NCBI RefSeq assembly: GCF_037975245.1
Contig: NC_092575.1
Span: 8,464,001 to 8,528,000, forward strand
From: Apostichopus japonicus
Taxonomy: Eukaryota; Echinodermata; Holothuroidea; Aspidochirotida; Stichopodidae
Length of the DNA stretch: 64,000 nt
Reading direction: 5' to 3'
Shown: positions 11,872 to 23,700 of the stretch, one piece after another
Numbering within the stretch: the stretch's first letter is position 1
Layout of the letters: the number at the start of each line of letters is the position of its first letter
Notes under the pieces: generated by a model
Database searches by the model: none
The model's input: only the letters and a program-made list of their open reading frames with translations
Told to the model about the DNA's origin: nothing
Translations under genes and position numbers: made by a program

Positions 11872-13246
11872 AATTGTTTAAACTGAGAATGTCTGAAAAT
11901 CTTGACATGAATTTGTTAGATGGGAAGTCCTGATTGGACTTGAAAAATGAAAATCCTTATGATTACGGTATGGGTTATTTATAACTGAAGTCGTAGTTGC
12001 AGTGAAGAAGGTACACAATTTGACTGTAACTGTAAGTGTAACTCCAAAATACCACCCAAACATGAGACCTTCTGAAAGGACGGATATTCTATAATTGAAA
12101 CAAGGCCCTAAACCTTAACAATATGGAGTCCCAAATGCTCTCATCTTAGCACTTCAGGGTCAGAAAATTAATGCTTGAATCATGAAAATAGGCCTATGGT
12201 CACCTTTGTCAACATTGTGTAAGACTAAACAATATTTTGTGTTCTGCCAGGAAATACCTTTAGGAAAATTCATCAGTTCACTGATACAGTCAGCCAAGCC
12301 AAAAGATCTGCTTTATTGGCTCCATTTATAGCATGCTTTAGCTAGGAAAGTTTTGTGGTTACGTAATCGACCTGTATCGGTCGTAAATTGACCTCAGGCG
12401 CTACAATTAGCCTGCATAGCTTCTTAACACCATGATGCTCTTTGTTTAAACACTCTGTGGAGGTATATTCTTGTCTACAGTGTAGTTAAGCATACAGCGT
12501 TCACTCAAAGACCCTTATACAAGAACAAATATGGCAGGCGTTGCAGACTAATTGGTAAAAAAAATTGTCATGTTACGACAAAGGCAGGTTATTTACGGAA
12601 TCTCAAGAAACTTTTTCATGATAACGTGCTATAATTTAATCTAGACAATATACAAGCCTGAGTTGTGTCTTCTATTGCAAGTGTTCCCAACACCCAAATC
12701 ATTCAGCCCAGTGGTATGTGTACCTATGTGAGATTAGAAATAGCAGAGATTGCCCTTGGAAAGAAACTGTGAAGATGGCTGGGGAAAGAGTTTAGCTTGC
12801 TGTGTTACTGAGAAAGTAAAATTATTTGCAAAATTTTGGTCAACATTTACATAAAGAGGTTCCGCAAGGCTTCAGTCATCATTATCAGTACATGCACTTG
12901 ACTGCTAATAGGAAGTAGTTTACAAATACCGGGAGCCAACCTCAATATAACCAGATAAGCGCAAGGCTTTGCCCACTCGCAGCAATGTCACCAACTTGGA
13001 GTCTCAGGTTCTATGATTACCAATTTTGACTTGCTGATAAATAATTATCCTGAGGTCAGATCAATGTGTATATCATTGCAAACCTCACATGTCAGCTGGA
13101 TTTGTCACCATGGGTGAAAATAAATATGCCAACATAACTAGTTATAGGCCGGTTACTGGGCTGATGGCTGCGTTGGGCAGTATGTGGTAGGCTTTAGAAA
13201 GGAATGTTAATTGGTTTTTTTGTAATACTGATATTTTTAGCACCTA
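11872..13246. other. Unassigned non-coding stretch
   Basis: No supported exon, RNA gene or repeat boundary. Confidence 0.45.
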
Positions 13247-16200
13247 CAGTACCGCCCAGATTAAATCGGCCGTGGCATCGTGTATCATTATGCCCTTATC
13301 TTTTTCTATCGTTTTCTATTGTGAAACCTGACTACTGTAAATTTTTTGTACACGCTACAACGATATAACGATATACCACGATCACACGCTATATCGTGAT
13401 ACCAGACCTTCACGATAGCAAGCATGACTGCTACATACACGCTAACACGTTATATCGTGATTTCAAGCTGAGTGCGTCACGATTCGTAACTTCGTTTGGG
13501 CTTTGGATTTTTATTATTCACGCTATTTCGTTAAGTCGTAATATCGTGTATCAGGAAGTTCCTACTCTATTGTGCGAAAATCGATCTTTACAGGAGTTCC
13601 GCCTTGAAAACTTTTTGAAGTCAGCTCACAACTTTACATGTTTAACTTTTTATTTAACAACAGTAACGTTACGTACGGATAGCGACTTTTCTGTTACTAG
13701 TGTTAGTTGTAGATTTTATGTTCCACGTTACTTTGAATAGTTGGCAACATTTTGAAGAATAATAAAGTACTACTAAGCCTTTCTTGTGTTAAGTTTTTAT
13801 ATAATTTATCGTTGGTTCCAACAGAATGAAAAGGAAAAAAATTCCACCCAACAACTTTGAAGAAAGGCCGGTTAAAAGCAAAACATGTTTATCGTCCGCG
13901 CAAGGGGCCTTCCTTTTCCTGATTCCCGAGTCTCTATTCCGATTCAAGAAATCTAACTAACCTTAAAAATTATTTTGTTAAGGTTGCCAAATATTCCAAA
14001 CTAGTATTAGCGCATGAAAAGAAGAAAAACGTCAGCCTGTTTTTTTTTCAGATCTCAGTACGAGAAACATGTATTTTATTTGGATAATAGAAAAACTTTC
14101 TTTAATGTGGTTAATTAATATTTTCCTACCCTAGCTATATTTTATAAAACCTTCATGAAAACCGACTTTTTAGAAAATGGATTTTGAAGCTCAGTCAACA
14201 ATTTAAAAAATGCTTACCGTTATATACTGGCGTAAAAAAATACATTTCGTATTTATTCCAATAAAGATCCACAAAGGATAAAAATGCGAAGTACAGCTAA
14301 CTAAATAGAATTGAAACTGCATGTACAGTACATGGTCATTTTAAGTATCCAAATACTATACAAAGAGATCGAGTTCACCGAAACACCCCTTTTCCCTACC
14401 ACCCGAGGAAAAGCGTCTTTTATAAATTATAGTACCATACAGTACTTTACATTTGATACAAAAGTAACATCTACAACAACTTCCCAAAATTTGTATGTGT
14501 CGCAATAGGTTAAGTTTTAACCGCACAGTACCATTAATAATTTGCATAGTACATCAAAAGTTACACTCGGGCGTCCAGATGGCGGGAAAATGTACAATCA
14601 TGTACAATTTGTTGTGTCGTTCCCACGGTGCAATGAACTTGGGCAAGTTGCCAAGTTCGAATGTCGTTGACCTACTTATGTTCCGTAAACAATGTCAGTG
14701 GGAATTATGTGTGTAAAAACTCGTGTTTTTCCACGTGTTATATATATATAGAAGTTTTACGTAAGCGGAGTGAATTTCGGGCGGCTCGTTGATTGTGAGG
14801 AAGCACTTATCTAAGCATCAATATTTGTGAAATATATCGTACGGTTTTTCTTCAGAAAATATTTTTGACTAGTAATTTCTCAATGTATTAAGAAGGGTGA
14901 CATACCCTATGTTCTGACGTCTCTATGTTCCGACGTCTCTATGTTCCGACGTCTCCTTAAGTTCCGACAATTTTTTTGGACTCTTAATTTTTTGAACCCA
15001 ATTTTTTTCTGGGGGGGGGGGCTCAATTTTGTTAGACCCAAATTCTGTCTGACTAATTTTTTGGGGGGATTCAATTTTTTCGGACCCAATTTTTTGGGGG
15101 ACTCAGTTTTTTTTTGACCCAAATTTTGTCTGGCTTAAGTTATTTTTTTGGGGGACTCAATTTTTTTTGGACCCAAATTTTCTTTGTGGAATCAATTTTG
15201 TTAGACCCAAATTTTGTCTCACTAACTATTTATTAGGGGGGACTCAATTATTTTCGGACCCAATTTTTTTTGGGGGACTTTTTTCCGGCCTAATTTTTTT
15301 TGGGGGGACTCAATTTTATTTGGACCCGTGGAATCAACTTTTTTGGACCCACAATTTTCCTGACCTGATTTGTTTGGGGGGACTCATTTTTTTTGGACGC
15401 GCCAAATTTATTTTACGAAACAAAAAATAAAAGGGCCCAAAGTTTTTTATGACCCAAATAGTGCTTGTCCGAAAAAAATTGGTCAACAAAAATTTTAGAG
15501 TAAAAAAAATTTGTGTCAAAATATTTTGGTCTAAAAAAATATGGGTCTTAAAAAAATTTGGTCCGAAAACATATTGGTCAAAAATATTGGTCAAAAGAAC
15601 TTTTCAACAAAAGAACAATTGTCGGAACGTAGACACGCCGGAACCCATAAAATATACTGGGTCTACCCCTAGTCATTGCATTTTGGGCGAATGTGTATTT
15701 AACTACGTTACATGATGCTTAAACACATGTTTGAACAAAATGAAAAATTCAAGTATTACCACATAAATATTCAAAAAATATACTTTTGTTACATGGTATG
15801 GAGGATTTGGTGAAATCAATCATGTCTGGACTGGTTTGAAAATTCTACGAGGTTCGTGATCAACTTGACCGTATCTAGTATTTTCAGAAAATAAGGTTGC
15901 TACCATACAAAACTGTCCGGCCAAAAGCAATTAAATGACTTTATGACATTTAAATAAAAAAAAAGCTTCTAACAGAAGTTATGACCTATTTTGTATAATT
16001 TTTAATGTGCGTGTCAATACGGGTTGCCATCAGGATCATATCGATTACCGATGCTATGCAAAAGAAACTGCTTATTTGAGCATATCATATGGTGCGGAAA
16101 AACATTCTTCAAGCAAACAATTTTCTCAAAAATCTTGCAAAATTCGATCGTGAAAACAAGGTTCAAACATACTAAAGTATGCCACCCTATGCATCCCGGA

Positions 16201-16841
16201 CTGTGAAAAGCTACTGTAGCCTGTAGGCCTATATTCAGCGTTACAATGCATATTAACCCTATCGTAACATTTGGGACGATTTGCTAGTGCAATTAAAGCC
16301 TAGGCTGATATTCTTGCATACAAGAAGTTCAGAACGAATGTTTTGTTCAAATAGAAAATATTTTGTGACCGCTGTTTTTTTTTTTAAAGAAGGGGTTTTG
16401 GATGAGTAGGCCTACAGTGTGTTCATTAGGCCTATCGTACTAGTTTTGCGACTATGAAACTTGTATTTCGATTGTCACTTAATTTTGGAGACAAACCGAA
16501 CTTTTTGATCAGAATTTGCAATAAATCTATTGCACATTGCGTTGAATTGATGATTTCATCTACTGCGGGAAGAAGCCTACCCCAATTCTTTCAAATCACG
16601 ATGAAACGATCGATCGTTCTGCAACGTGATTCACGCTATAACGATAACATTACGATAGTATAAAGTGCCAGTGAAATGATGAACTCACTATCACGATATT
16701 ACGACCACGATGCGATGCACGATATCACGTTAGGTACTTGCTATAGGCGTAATGGAAACGATATCACGATAGACTCCTCGAGTCTCCTCATATTTTGTCA
16801 CGATACACGATGCCACGGCCGATTTAATCTGGGCGGTACTG
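13247..16841. mobile_element. 3.6-kb terminal-inverted-repeat element, no transposase seen
   Basis: The first 40 bases (starting CAGTACCGCCCAGATTAAAT) are an exact inverted copy of the last 40 (16802-16841). Both ends are flanked by TA, compatible with a TA target duplication of Tc1/mariner type, although the TA could belong to the repeat. Just inside both ends (about 13340-13550 and 16600-16800) lie clusters of ATATCGTG, CACGATAT and ACGATA words in both orientations, as expected of subterminal transposase-binding arrays. The middle holds the array at 14907-15640. The longest open frame (114 codons from 13396) has no transposase features and runs through the subterminal repeats. It looks like a non-autonomous DNA transposon of a family I cannot name. 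Confidence 0.82.
14907..15640. repeat. Degenerate low-complexity array bounded by inverted GTTCCGAC motifs
   Basis: It opens with three 16-bp tandem units CTATGTTCYGACGTCT (14907-14954), then GTTCCGACAATT. About ten degenerate ~45-bp units follow (GGGGGACTCAATTTTTTTT, GGACCCAAATTTTGTCTG). After about 15410 the composition flips to an A-rich complement-like form (AAATTTGGTCCGAAAA, ATTGGTCAAAA), closing with AATTGTCGGAAC near 15611-15626 and GCCGGAACCC. The halves are loosely inverted, so the whole could fold as an imperfect hairpin. Frames are open on both strands only because of the repeats. Confidence 0.75.
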
Positions 16842-17509
16842 TAGATAAACACCAAGTCTCAGCCACAATTCTTCTAAAACGTAGATAAATGAAAACATTA
16901 ATACTGTAGAATTTGTATTTATTAAATATTACTGAATGGTGAGGATTCACAATTAGTCACTGGTTACTCCATGCACTAGTAATGTTGCATTCATTGTTAT
17001 AGAGAATGTAACAACCTGTTGAGGATGATGTAAGCAGTTTAAACTTAGATGGGATTCCACAGGTGTCATAATTTTCAGATTTCACAGAAAACCATTCCTG
17101 TGTGCCATATCCCATTTGTTAAATCCTTTCTTTTCTTTCTTATCATGTTTGCGTTACTAAAACGAATGTGTAAGGTAAGGTTGTAAATACTGCAAAGCTC
17201 CCAGGGCCGGGTGAAATGTTGGATCAGGTTTTGAGGATTGTGCATGTGTAGTTAAAACTACAAAGTTTGAACAGGCCTATGTACATACAGTAGCGAACTG
17301 TGGAATTCGGCAAGGTCAAAGCATGGAGCTACTACAGATTTGGCAATTAGGGAAGTACAAGGGCAGGGGAAAAGAAGGGCAGGCCGCCGCCTGTGTAAAG
17401 CATCGAAGCTACTGTAGGGCACTGTACCATTTGCCCTATATATTGTGTAGAACATTCACAAAGTTTAGACAGAATTAATTTGCGTCTTTACAACTACACT
17501 GTAAACAAA

Positions 17510-17632
17510 GGTCATACAATTAACGCAATTGGTGTTTGATCAGGACCCAAGCATTTTTCCGGGATGCAAACTTTTGAGGAACTTGCGTCCATGGAATTGG
17601 AACGCAAACTTTCTTCTTTAGTAACATTACTG
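17510..17632 (+). promoter_or_regulatory. RAN: Probable RAN promoter-proximal region and non-coding first exon
   Basis: A consensus donor (TG then GTAAGT at 17633) is matched by the acceptor TTTTTCCATTAG ending at 17700. The next exon (17701) contains the start codon at 17744. This implies a short 67-bp intron in the 5' UTR and a first exon ending at 17632. The upstream limit of the exon and the transcription start are not visible from sequence alone. Confidence 0.5.
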
Positions 17633-17743
17633 GTAAGTTAAGATGCATCTATGCTTCATCAAAAACTTTTAATTATGTTTTGTTTTCATTTTTCCATTAG
17701 TTTGAATTCACCTCTTGGAACAGTAACCGAGTAACTCTTAGAA

Positions 17744-20700
17744 ATGGATCAGTCCAAAGCACCCACTCAGCCTATAGCAACTTTTAAGGTGAGTTGAAGG
17801 TTATTTAAATAAAAACAAGATGGACTGTCATTGTTAGTATCTTACCACTTCCAGTAAGGTTCTTACAACTCACCTGAAATGGAGTTGTACATACAATGTT
17901 AGACTAGTATACCTGGTTACTAAACTTAAAACTATGAGCTATTGACGAATGGAGATTTGCTTCAGTGCATATATATTACCATCAAATTGTATATGATCTG
18001 AAAGTCTCGCTCCGTTAGGAAAACGTACCAACCATGGACTGTCATGAGACATGCTTCCAGGTGCCTCTTACATCAGTCTAAGATTTTCGTAGACAAAAGA
18101 AAAACACTTTAACAGGCTAGTCCAAATAGTTGAGAATAATTGCTTAGGTTTGGATCATGGTGTTGAGATTCACATTCTCTGTGTCAGAAATGCATGGACC
18201 CTGGCTACTATTGGGACATCTACTGTTACTTATGGCGGTCACCAGGGTTCGACTTATGGCCAAAAAATTGCATAGCAACAAATTTCGACAATTGCTATAC
18301 AATATTTTTGTTGCATAGCAGTTCCCCAATATTGAATAGCAGTTTTGAAATTACCACAAAACGGACCAAATGTTGGCGATCAATGTATTAACTAGAAAAT
18401 GTTTGTTTATTATTATTATTTATACTAGTGTTGCTACGACAATCGTTTTCAATATCGGTATCGGCCGATATTTGCAATATCGGCAGCATATCGGTATCGG
18501 TAAAATTTTGCCTAATTGCCAATAACAGCAAACCGATATTGAACTTTTCTTTTTAACAGCAGAGCTACCTGTACTTATTTATACTTGCAATGATTTGTTA
18601 ATCTGCCCAAGACGATCCATTTCTTTAGCGTCAGTTAAACTCAGATTCATTTTCGATTAATATCCATGGAAACCTGACTCTCCGTAACATCTAAAAACAC
18701 GTCTACAGCGCGCGAATATAACCAATGACCTTCGTGAACCTTTGCCTACACACAGCATTAGTGCAGCATATATACACTGTACTAACCATTCATTTCCTCA
18801 AAGGCCTCCGTGAAAACCTTGAACATGATGCATACAGTAACTGCACAGTTCAGCAGTGTTGGAAAACCTTCTTCAATTTCCCGCGAACACACTGCCGATT
18901 TCCCGCCGGTGTTCGCCTGCCTAGCACGCGTAACGTGCGAGCATAAAGGCGTGGTGTCCAGGGGCCTGTCTTAGGGCTATGGTGGGGTCATGGGGTAGAA
19001 CCCCTCGTGGGGATCCTGGGGGCGAAAGCCCCCGAAAATTGTTGTGATTTTTTGCGATGTCTGGCGATGAAAAAATTCGCAGTTGAGGATGCAAAATACT
19101 GACAACTTTTTTTATTTAAATTGTCACGAAACTGATGAAAATTTTAAAATGACAAGTTAAAGTAGCTATATTATGTTATAAAATGAAAAAAGATTTAATC
19201 TGTCTTTCAATCTTTAAAAAGTGCAACTTACAAACAAGGGCGGCGGAACCGGGGGGGGGCACAGGGGGCACGTGCCCCCCACTTTTCCTTAGGTTTAAAA
19301 TGTGCCCTTTTTCTTCATAAAAATTGAGGTGTCTCAAGTTAGCAAGAGGCCAGGGAACCAGAATGAACAGTCGGGAAGGGCCGTTTCCGGCCATCTGAGG
19401 GGTTTGTAAAACCAAAAATTTCCTTGTACGCTCCGCGCCAACCGATGGTGGCGCTCCGCTCAGATAGTCGTGACTACAACTTTGCAAATCCTGGCTACGC
19501 CCCTGACTTTTAGTGAATTTCTGTCAAACTCAAAGCTATTTCGAATGAAATAAATTGGTTAACATATTAACAAGAAATAAACTCTAATTCGGAAGATCCC
19601 TACATTAGCAACTAGCATGATTTCACCTCATTTTGTCTCAAAAGAAAACTTGTTCCTTGTTTCCCAATTTGCACATTGGATATTGCAGTGCTAGTATGCA
19701 TATTTTCCTTGGGGGTGGGGGAGGTTGATGGAGTGATGTGTATACGCAAATAAGATAATACAATAAGAGTTATAAAGGGTACTAAATATAAGGCTGCATC
19801 AGTCCAATCGAATTTCTGCAAAGTGCCCTTTGATGTCGGTGCCCCCCCAGATTGAAAGTGCTTCCGCCGCCCTTGCTTACAAAACTTCCGATATTATGAA
19901 ACAACGTTCAGCAAAGCCCCGTTTCTAGACTGCCTAACAATGAATAGCCTGCACTATGCGTACATTTTTACAACTGCAGTGTTTAACCCTATACCCAACT
20001 ACTGTACCACGGTACATGTGCTGCGAATTTGCCCAGGTACCTTCCCAACAACTGTGAGCTCATCCCCTGTGTAACACCTGTTTGTTAACATTTTTTTGGC
20101 ACGTTGCCAGGGAACCTTTTAGTTACGTGAGATCCGTAACTGCCGAGGTGGTTAGGCTATTTGCTTTACACTTAACTATGGTAGGATATTATTTTTTCAG
20201 GTTTTTTTTTTCGCTATATGGTCAAGTGAATAAGTTGTACATTGAGTATAAACTCAATAAATTATAATTTCTACATTGTGATCGACAGTTCGTAAGTTAA
20301 GGTTTGAGTGTTTGCTCCCAAATCTGACTAGGAATTTGAATCGCACAAATCGGCACAATGTGCGATGCTGATTTGGAAACGTCTCGCAAGTTTGTCGTTT
20401 TGGATCGCATTTTGCGATGCGATACCGGAAAAATCGAACACTGGCGGTCACTACTAACTTGTATGTGCAAAAACAGTAAGGGGACTTTGCTATATGGAAC
20501 AACAGAAAATTGTGGTAAACATTGGAAAATGTACCATATAGCTAGATTCTGTTGTTCGTGTAGCTTCACCAGGAATGTGATAACTATGAGATCATTGCAT
20601 GTTGTAGAATACACATTCAAGGAGTGATATAAGAGTTTGGTGCTACAAGGGAGCACTTCAGATGACCCGCAATGGTTGGTAGTTTTTTGTCTCTCTTTAG

Positions 20701-23700
20701 TGATGTAGTCGCTCCACATATACTGTACATATGAACGCCTATGATAAATACAACCTTTGGTGTCAATATTCCATCATGACTGTTTTGAGGAATAGTCACT
20801 CATTTGTTGAAACTTTCATTTTATGTTATATCTCCAAATAGTCATAATGTAGTCTCTGATGATGCTGAAACTCCACAGGATTGATCCATCATACACAGAG
20901 CAAATCTGACATTTCAAGGGTTATTACTCATATGGGTCTAGAAGTTAGGGTTGGGCGATATTTGCTTTTTAATGTCACGATAAATAGTTCAAAAATTATT
21001 GCGATATTTCGATAATTACGATAATTTTTCTTGTTGTTTTTAGTGTGTTCCCGAACACACTAAAAACAACTGCCGATTTCCCACCGGTGTTTTCACGCAG
21101 CAAACACACCGAGCATAATGGCATGGGGTTCAGGGCCCGCCTTAGAGCCCCGTTGGGGTCAAGGGGTGGAACCCCTTGTGGGGGTCCAGGGGCGAAGGCC
21201 CCCGGAAAAGTTAAGTATTTTTGCGTGTATGGCGATAAAAAAATCGCAATTGAGGATTCAAAATACTGACTAACTTTATGAATTTAAATTGTCACGAAAC
21301 TGATGAAAGTTTTAAAATGACAAGTTAGAGTAGCTATATTTTGTGATAAAATGAAAAGAGAATTAATCTGTCTTACAATCTTTATAAAGTTTTACTTACA
21401 AAACTGTCGATATTATGAAACAAACTACGTTCGGCAAAGCCCCGTTTCTAGACTGCCTAACAATCAGTTTACAACTGCAGTGTTTAACCGTACTTAAATA
21501 TCACGGTAGGCTAATGTGCTTCAAATTTTCGCAGGTACGGTACCTTGCAAAACAACCCCCCTGTCTAACGCCTGTTTCTTAACATTTTTGGCACGGTTCC
21601 AAAAAAGTCTTAATGGAGTAAACTTTTTTGGCTCCACCCTAGAATTAATTAGGTCAGTCAGTAAAGGATCCGTAAAGTTATGCGAAATATTATCATAGAC
21701 GTTCAAGGAAAGTAGGTAAATATCCCCGTAAAATTAAGGTAAGTAAAACACACCTCAAGCCAACCGACTCCTCCGCATGAACAAAACAAACTATTCCCCA
21801 TGATACACGAGGCACAGTCTATACCATACAGACATACTGTAGCACGATATCAAGGCCCCAATAGCTACAGTATGGCCATCTTTATGAAAGTAAACCTTGT
21901 AATTCCATGTTTTAGGCCACCAGGCGTGATTCACTTAATGCTATATATTGTTTCCATGTCCTTGTAGAAATCGTCAACTTCGCAAAATACAATTAGTTGT
22001 GTTTTTGTTGTTACGTGAGATCCGTAACCGACGAAGTGGTTAGGCTATACTTACTATACACTTAACTATGGTAGGATATTCTTATTTTTTTGGGGGGGAA
22101 ATTCTAGAAAATATTTTCTTTCCCCCGCTTTACACCAGATGTGGTCCTCTGGTTTATTCATAAATGGGTGTACTAGAGCCTTGTTTACATGACACTTGTT
22201 GCATTTAGCACGATATGCCAGTTTCGCGTGAATTTTTCGAAAGTATTTTGCTCGATCTTTCGTAAAATTAGAAAGGTGTACCAACTTACTTTTCGTACAC
22301 AATTCGTAATTTCTCTACTGATTTTCAGAGTTTTGTTCTCTATACAGTCAATGTTGTAAAGAACGGGTTTTCACGAAGTTCAAAAGTCAGTAAATGAAGT
22401 TGATAAAATATTTCTTTTCAACTTTCTTAACCATGGAATGCTAGAATAACATTTACACATAAAACGGAGAATTTTTTTTTCTACATCTATTTCAAATTTC
22501 TTTCACAAGAAATTATCGTCATTTGTTCAATCCTCAAAAAATATCGTCTTTAAAAAAAATTATCGCGATAATAATATTTTTCGATATATCGCCCAACCCT
22601 ACTAGAAGTAATTGCACAATATCATTTTGTTCACTGAACATGTTGTAATGTGATTATACCAGTATATGGGCTCACAACTAAGTTACCACATTGAATTACA
22701 ATTGATCTTTTAACAACAGATTCTGAGTTCTTGGTTGGGGTAATCAAATTAGTACATTTTTGAGCTTTGTATATATTGTAAGAAAAATTAATAGCCCCAA
22801 AATCAGGAAAATCATAGTGGCAATATTTTCAACCCAAAAAGATAAATATATTATAAATATAGAATATAGAGTACTTGATTTACAGAACCTACTAAAACTG
22901 TTTATTCCTTCATTTTGTGTATACATATTGGAATAATGTGGTGGAGTGTTAGCAAAATTAGGGACTGGCACCTTGGTATAGTTCAGAGATTTAGAATAGA
23001 AAGACCTACAGTAGTATTGAAATATAGTATGAAATATTTGTTTTGTCAAATTTTGACATTTGTTTGGCAAAACCTGATACTTTGTTTTCAATTTCAAAGT
23101 AACATGGTAGTGTGTTGTGAATTTATTAGATGTGGTTACCATATCACTAGCTGCACTATTAGACCTTGCTGACCATTTTACATGCATTTTCAATGTGCAA
23201 CTCAGCAACAACCCCCCAAAAATGTGAGATTTTTGCTAATTTTCAAAAAGTTATCAAAATGGAAAAGAATTGCAGAAATCACTCCAGACCTTCTGTCTGC
23301 ATACTTCAGCAGGCTCATTTTGTGCATGAAGTTTCTTCTAGTTTTAGAGTGTTTCTATGAATGTTAAGGTGCCTGTGAGTAATGTTGAGGTTCACATGTT
23401 TCAATTAAGATACCTGCAAAGACTGAGGTGTTACACACATTTTGGTTACGAAGAAAAGAATATTCGACAAGGTGTGCAATATTCTGTATGGTTGTCAGGG
23501 GAGCAAAACAATTCACATTGTTTGTCATGTCAAGCTCAATTAAGATAAGAAATTGTTACCTTAAAACCAACAGCTGGTGCTTGTAGGAGACGGTGGAACT
23601 GGGAAAACTACCTTTGTCAAGAGGCATGCGACTGGTGAATTCGAGAAGAAATACATAGGTAATAGTTGTTTTTTTGTCACTTTTGTTGGGATGGAAAGGG

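Larger units (their letters stand above)
20946..22601. mobile_element. hAT-like element with TAGGGTTGGGCGATAT ends, carrying core repeat copy 3
   Basis: The left end TAGGGTTGGGCGATAT and right end ATATCGCCCAACCCTA are inverted copies. The 8-bp direct repeat CTAGAAGT flanks the element (20938-20945 and 22602-22609). Both subterminal zones are rich in ATTATCGCGATA-type words. The body contains the core repeat (21053-22090) and no intact transposase. Confidence 0.9.

Noticed and set aside
13396-13740. 114-codon frame inside the 3.6-kb TIR element
   Set aside because: No DDE triad, zinc finger or other transposase feature, and it starts in the subterminal repeats.
14907-15715. Several overlapping open frames in the degenerate array
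   Set aside because: All derive from the repeat unit; overlapping frames on both strands are open, which is not coding behaviour.
18426-20456. Possible hAT element around core copy 2 (TAGTGTTGCTACG ... GGTCACTA)
   Set aside because: The ends look hAT-like, but the inverted match is poor and the 8-bp flanks (ATTTATAC versus CTAACTTG or ACTTGTAT) do not agree.
20297-20719. 140-codon - strand frame in a RAN intron
   Set aside because: No motifs, antisense to an intron, and part of it lies in decayed repeat sequence.
22744-23211. 155-codon - strand frame in a RAN intron
   Set aside because: AT-rich, no recognisable domain, and no splice or start context supports it.
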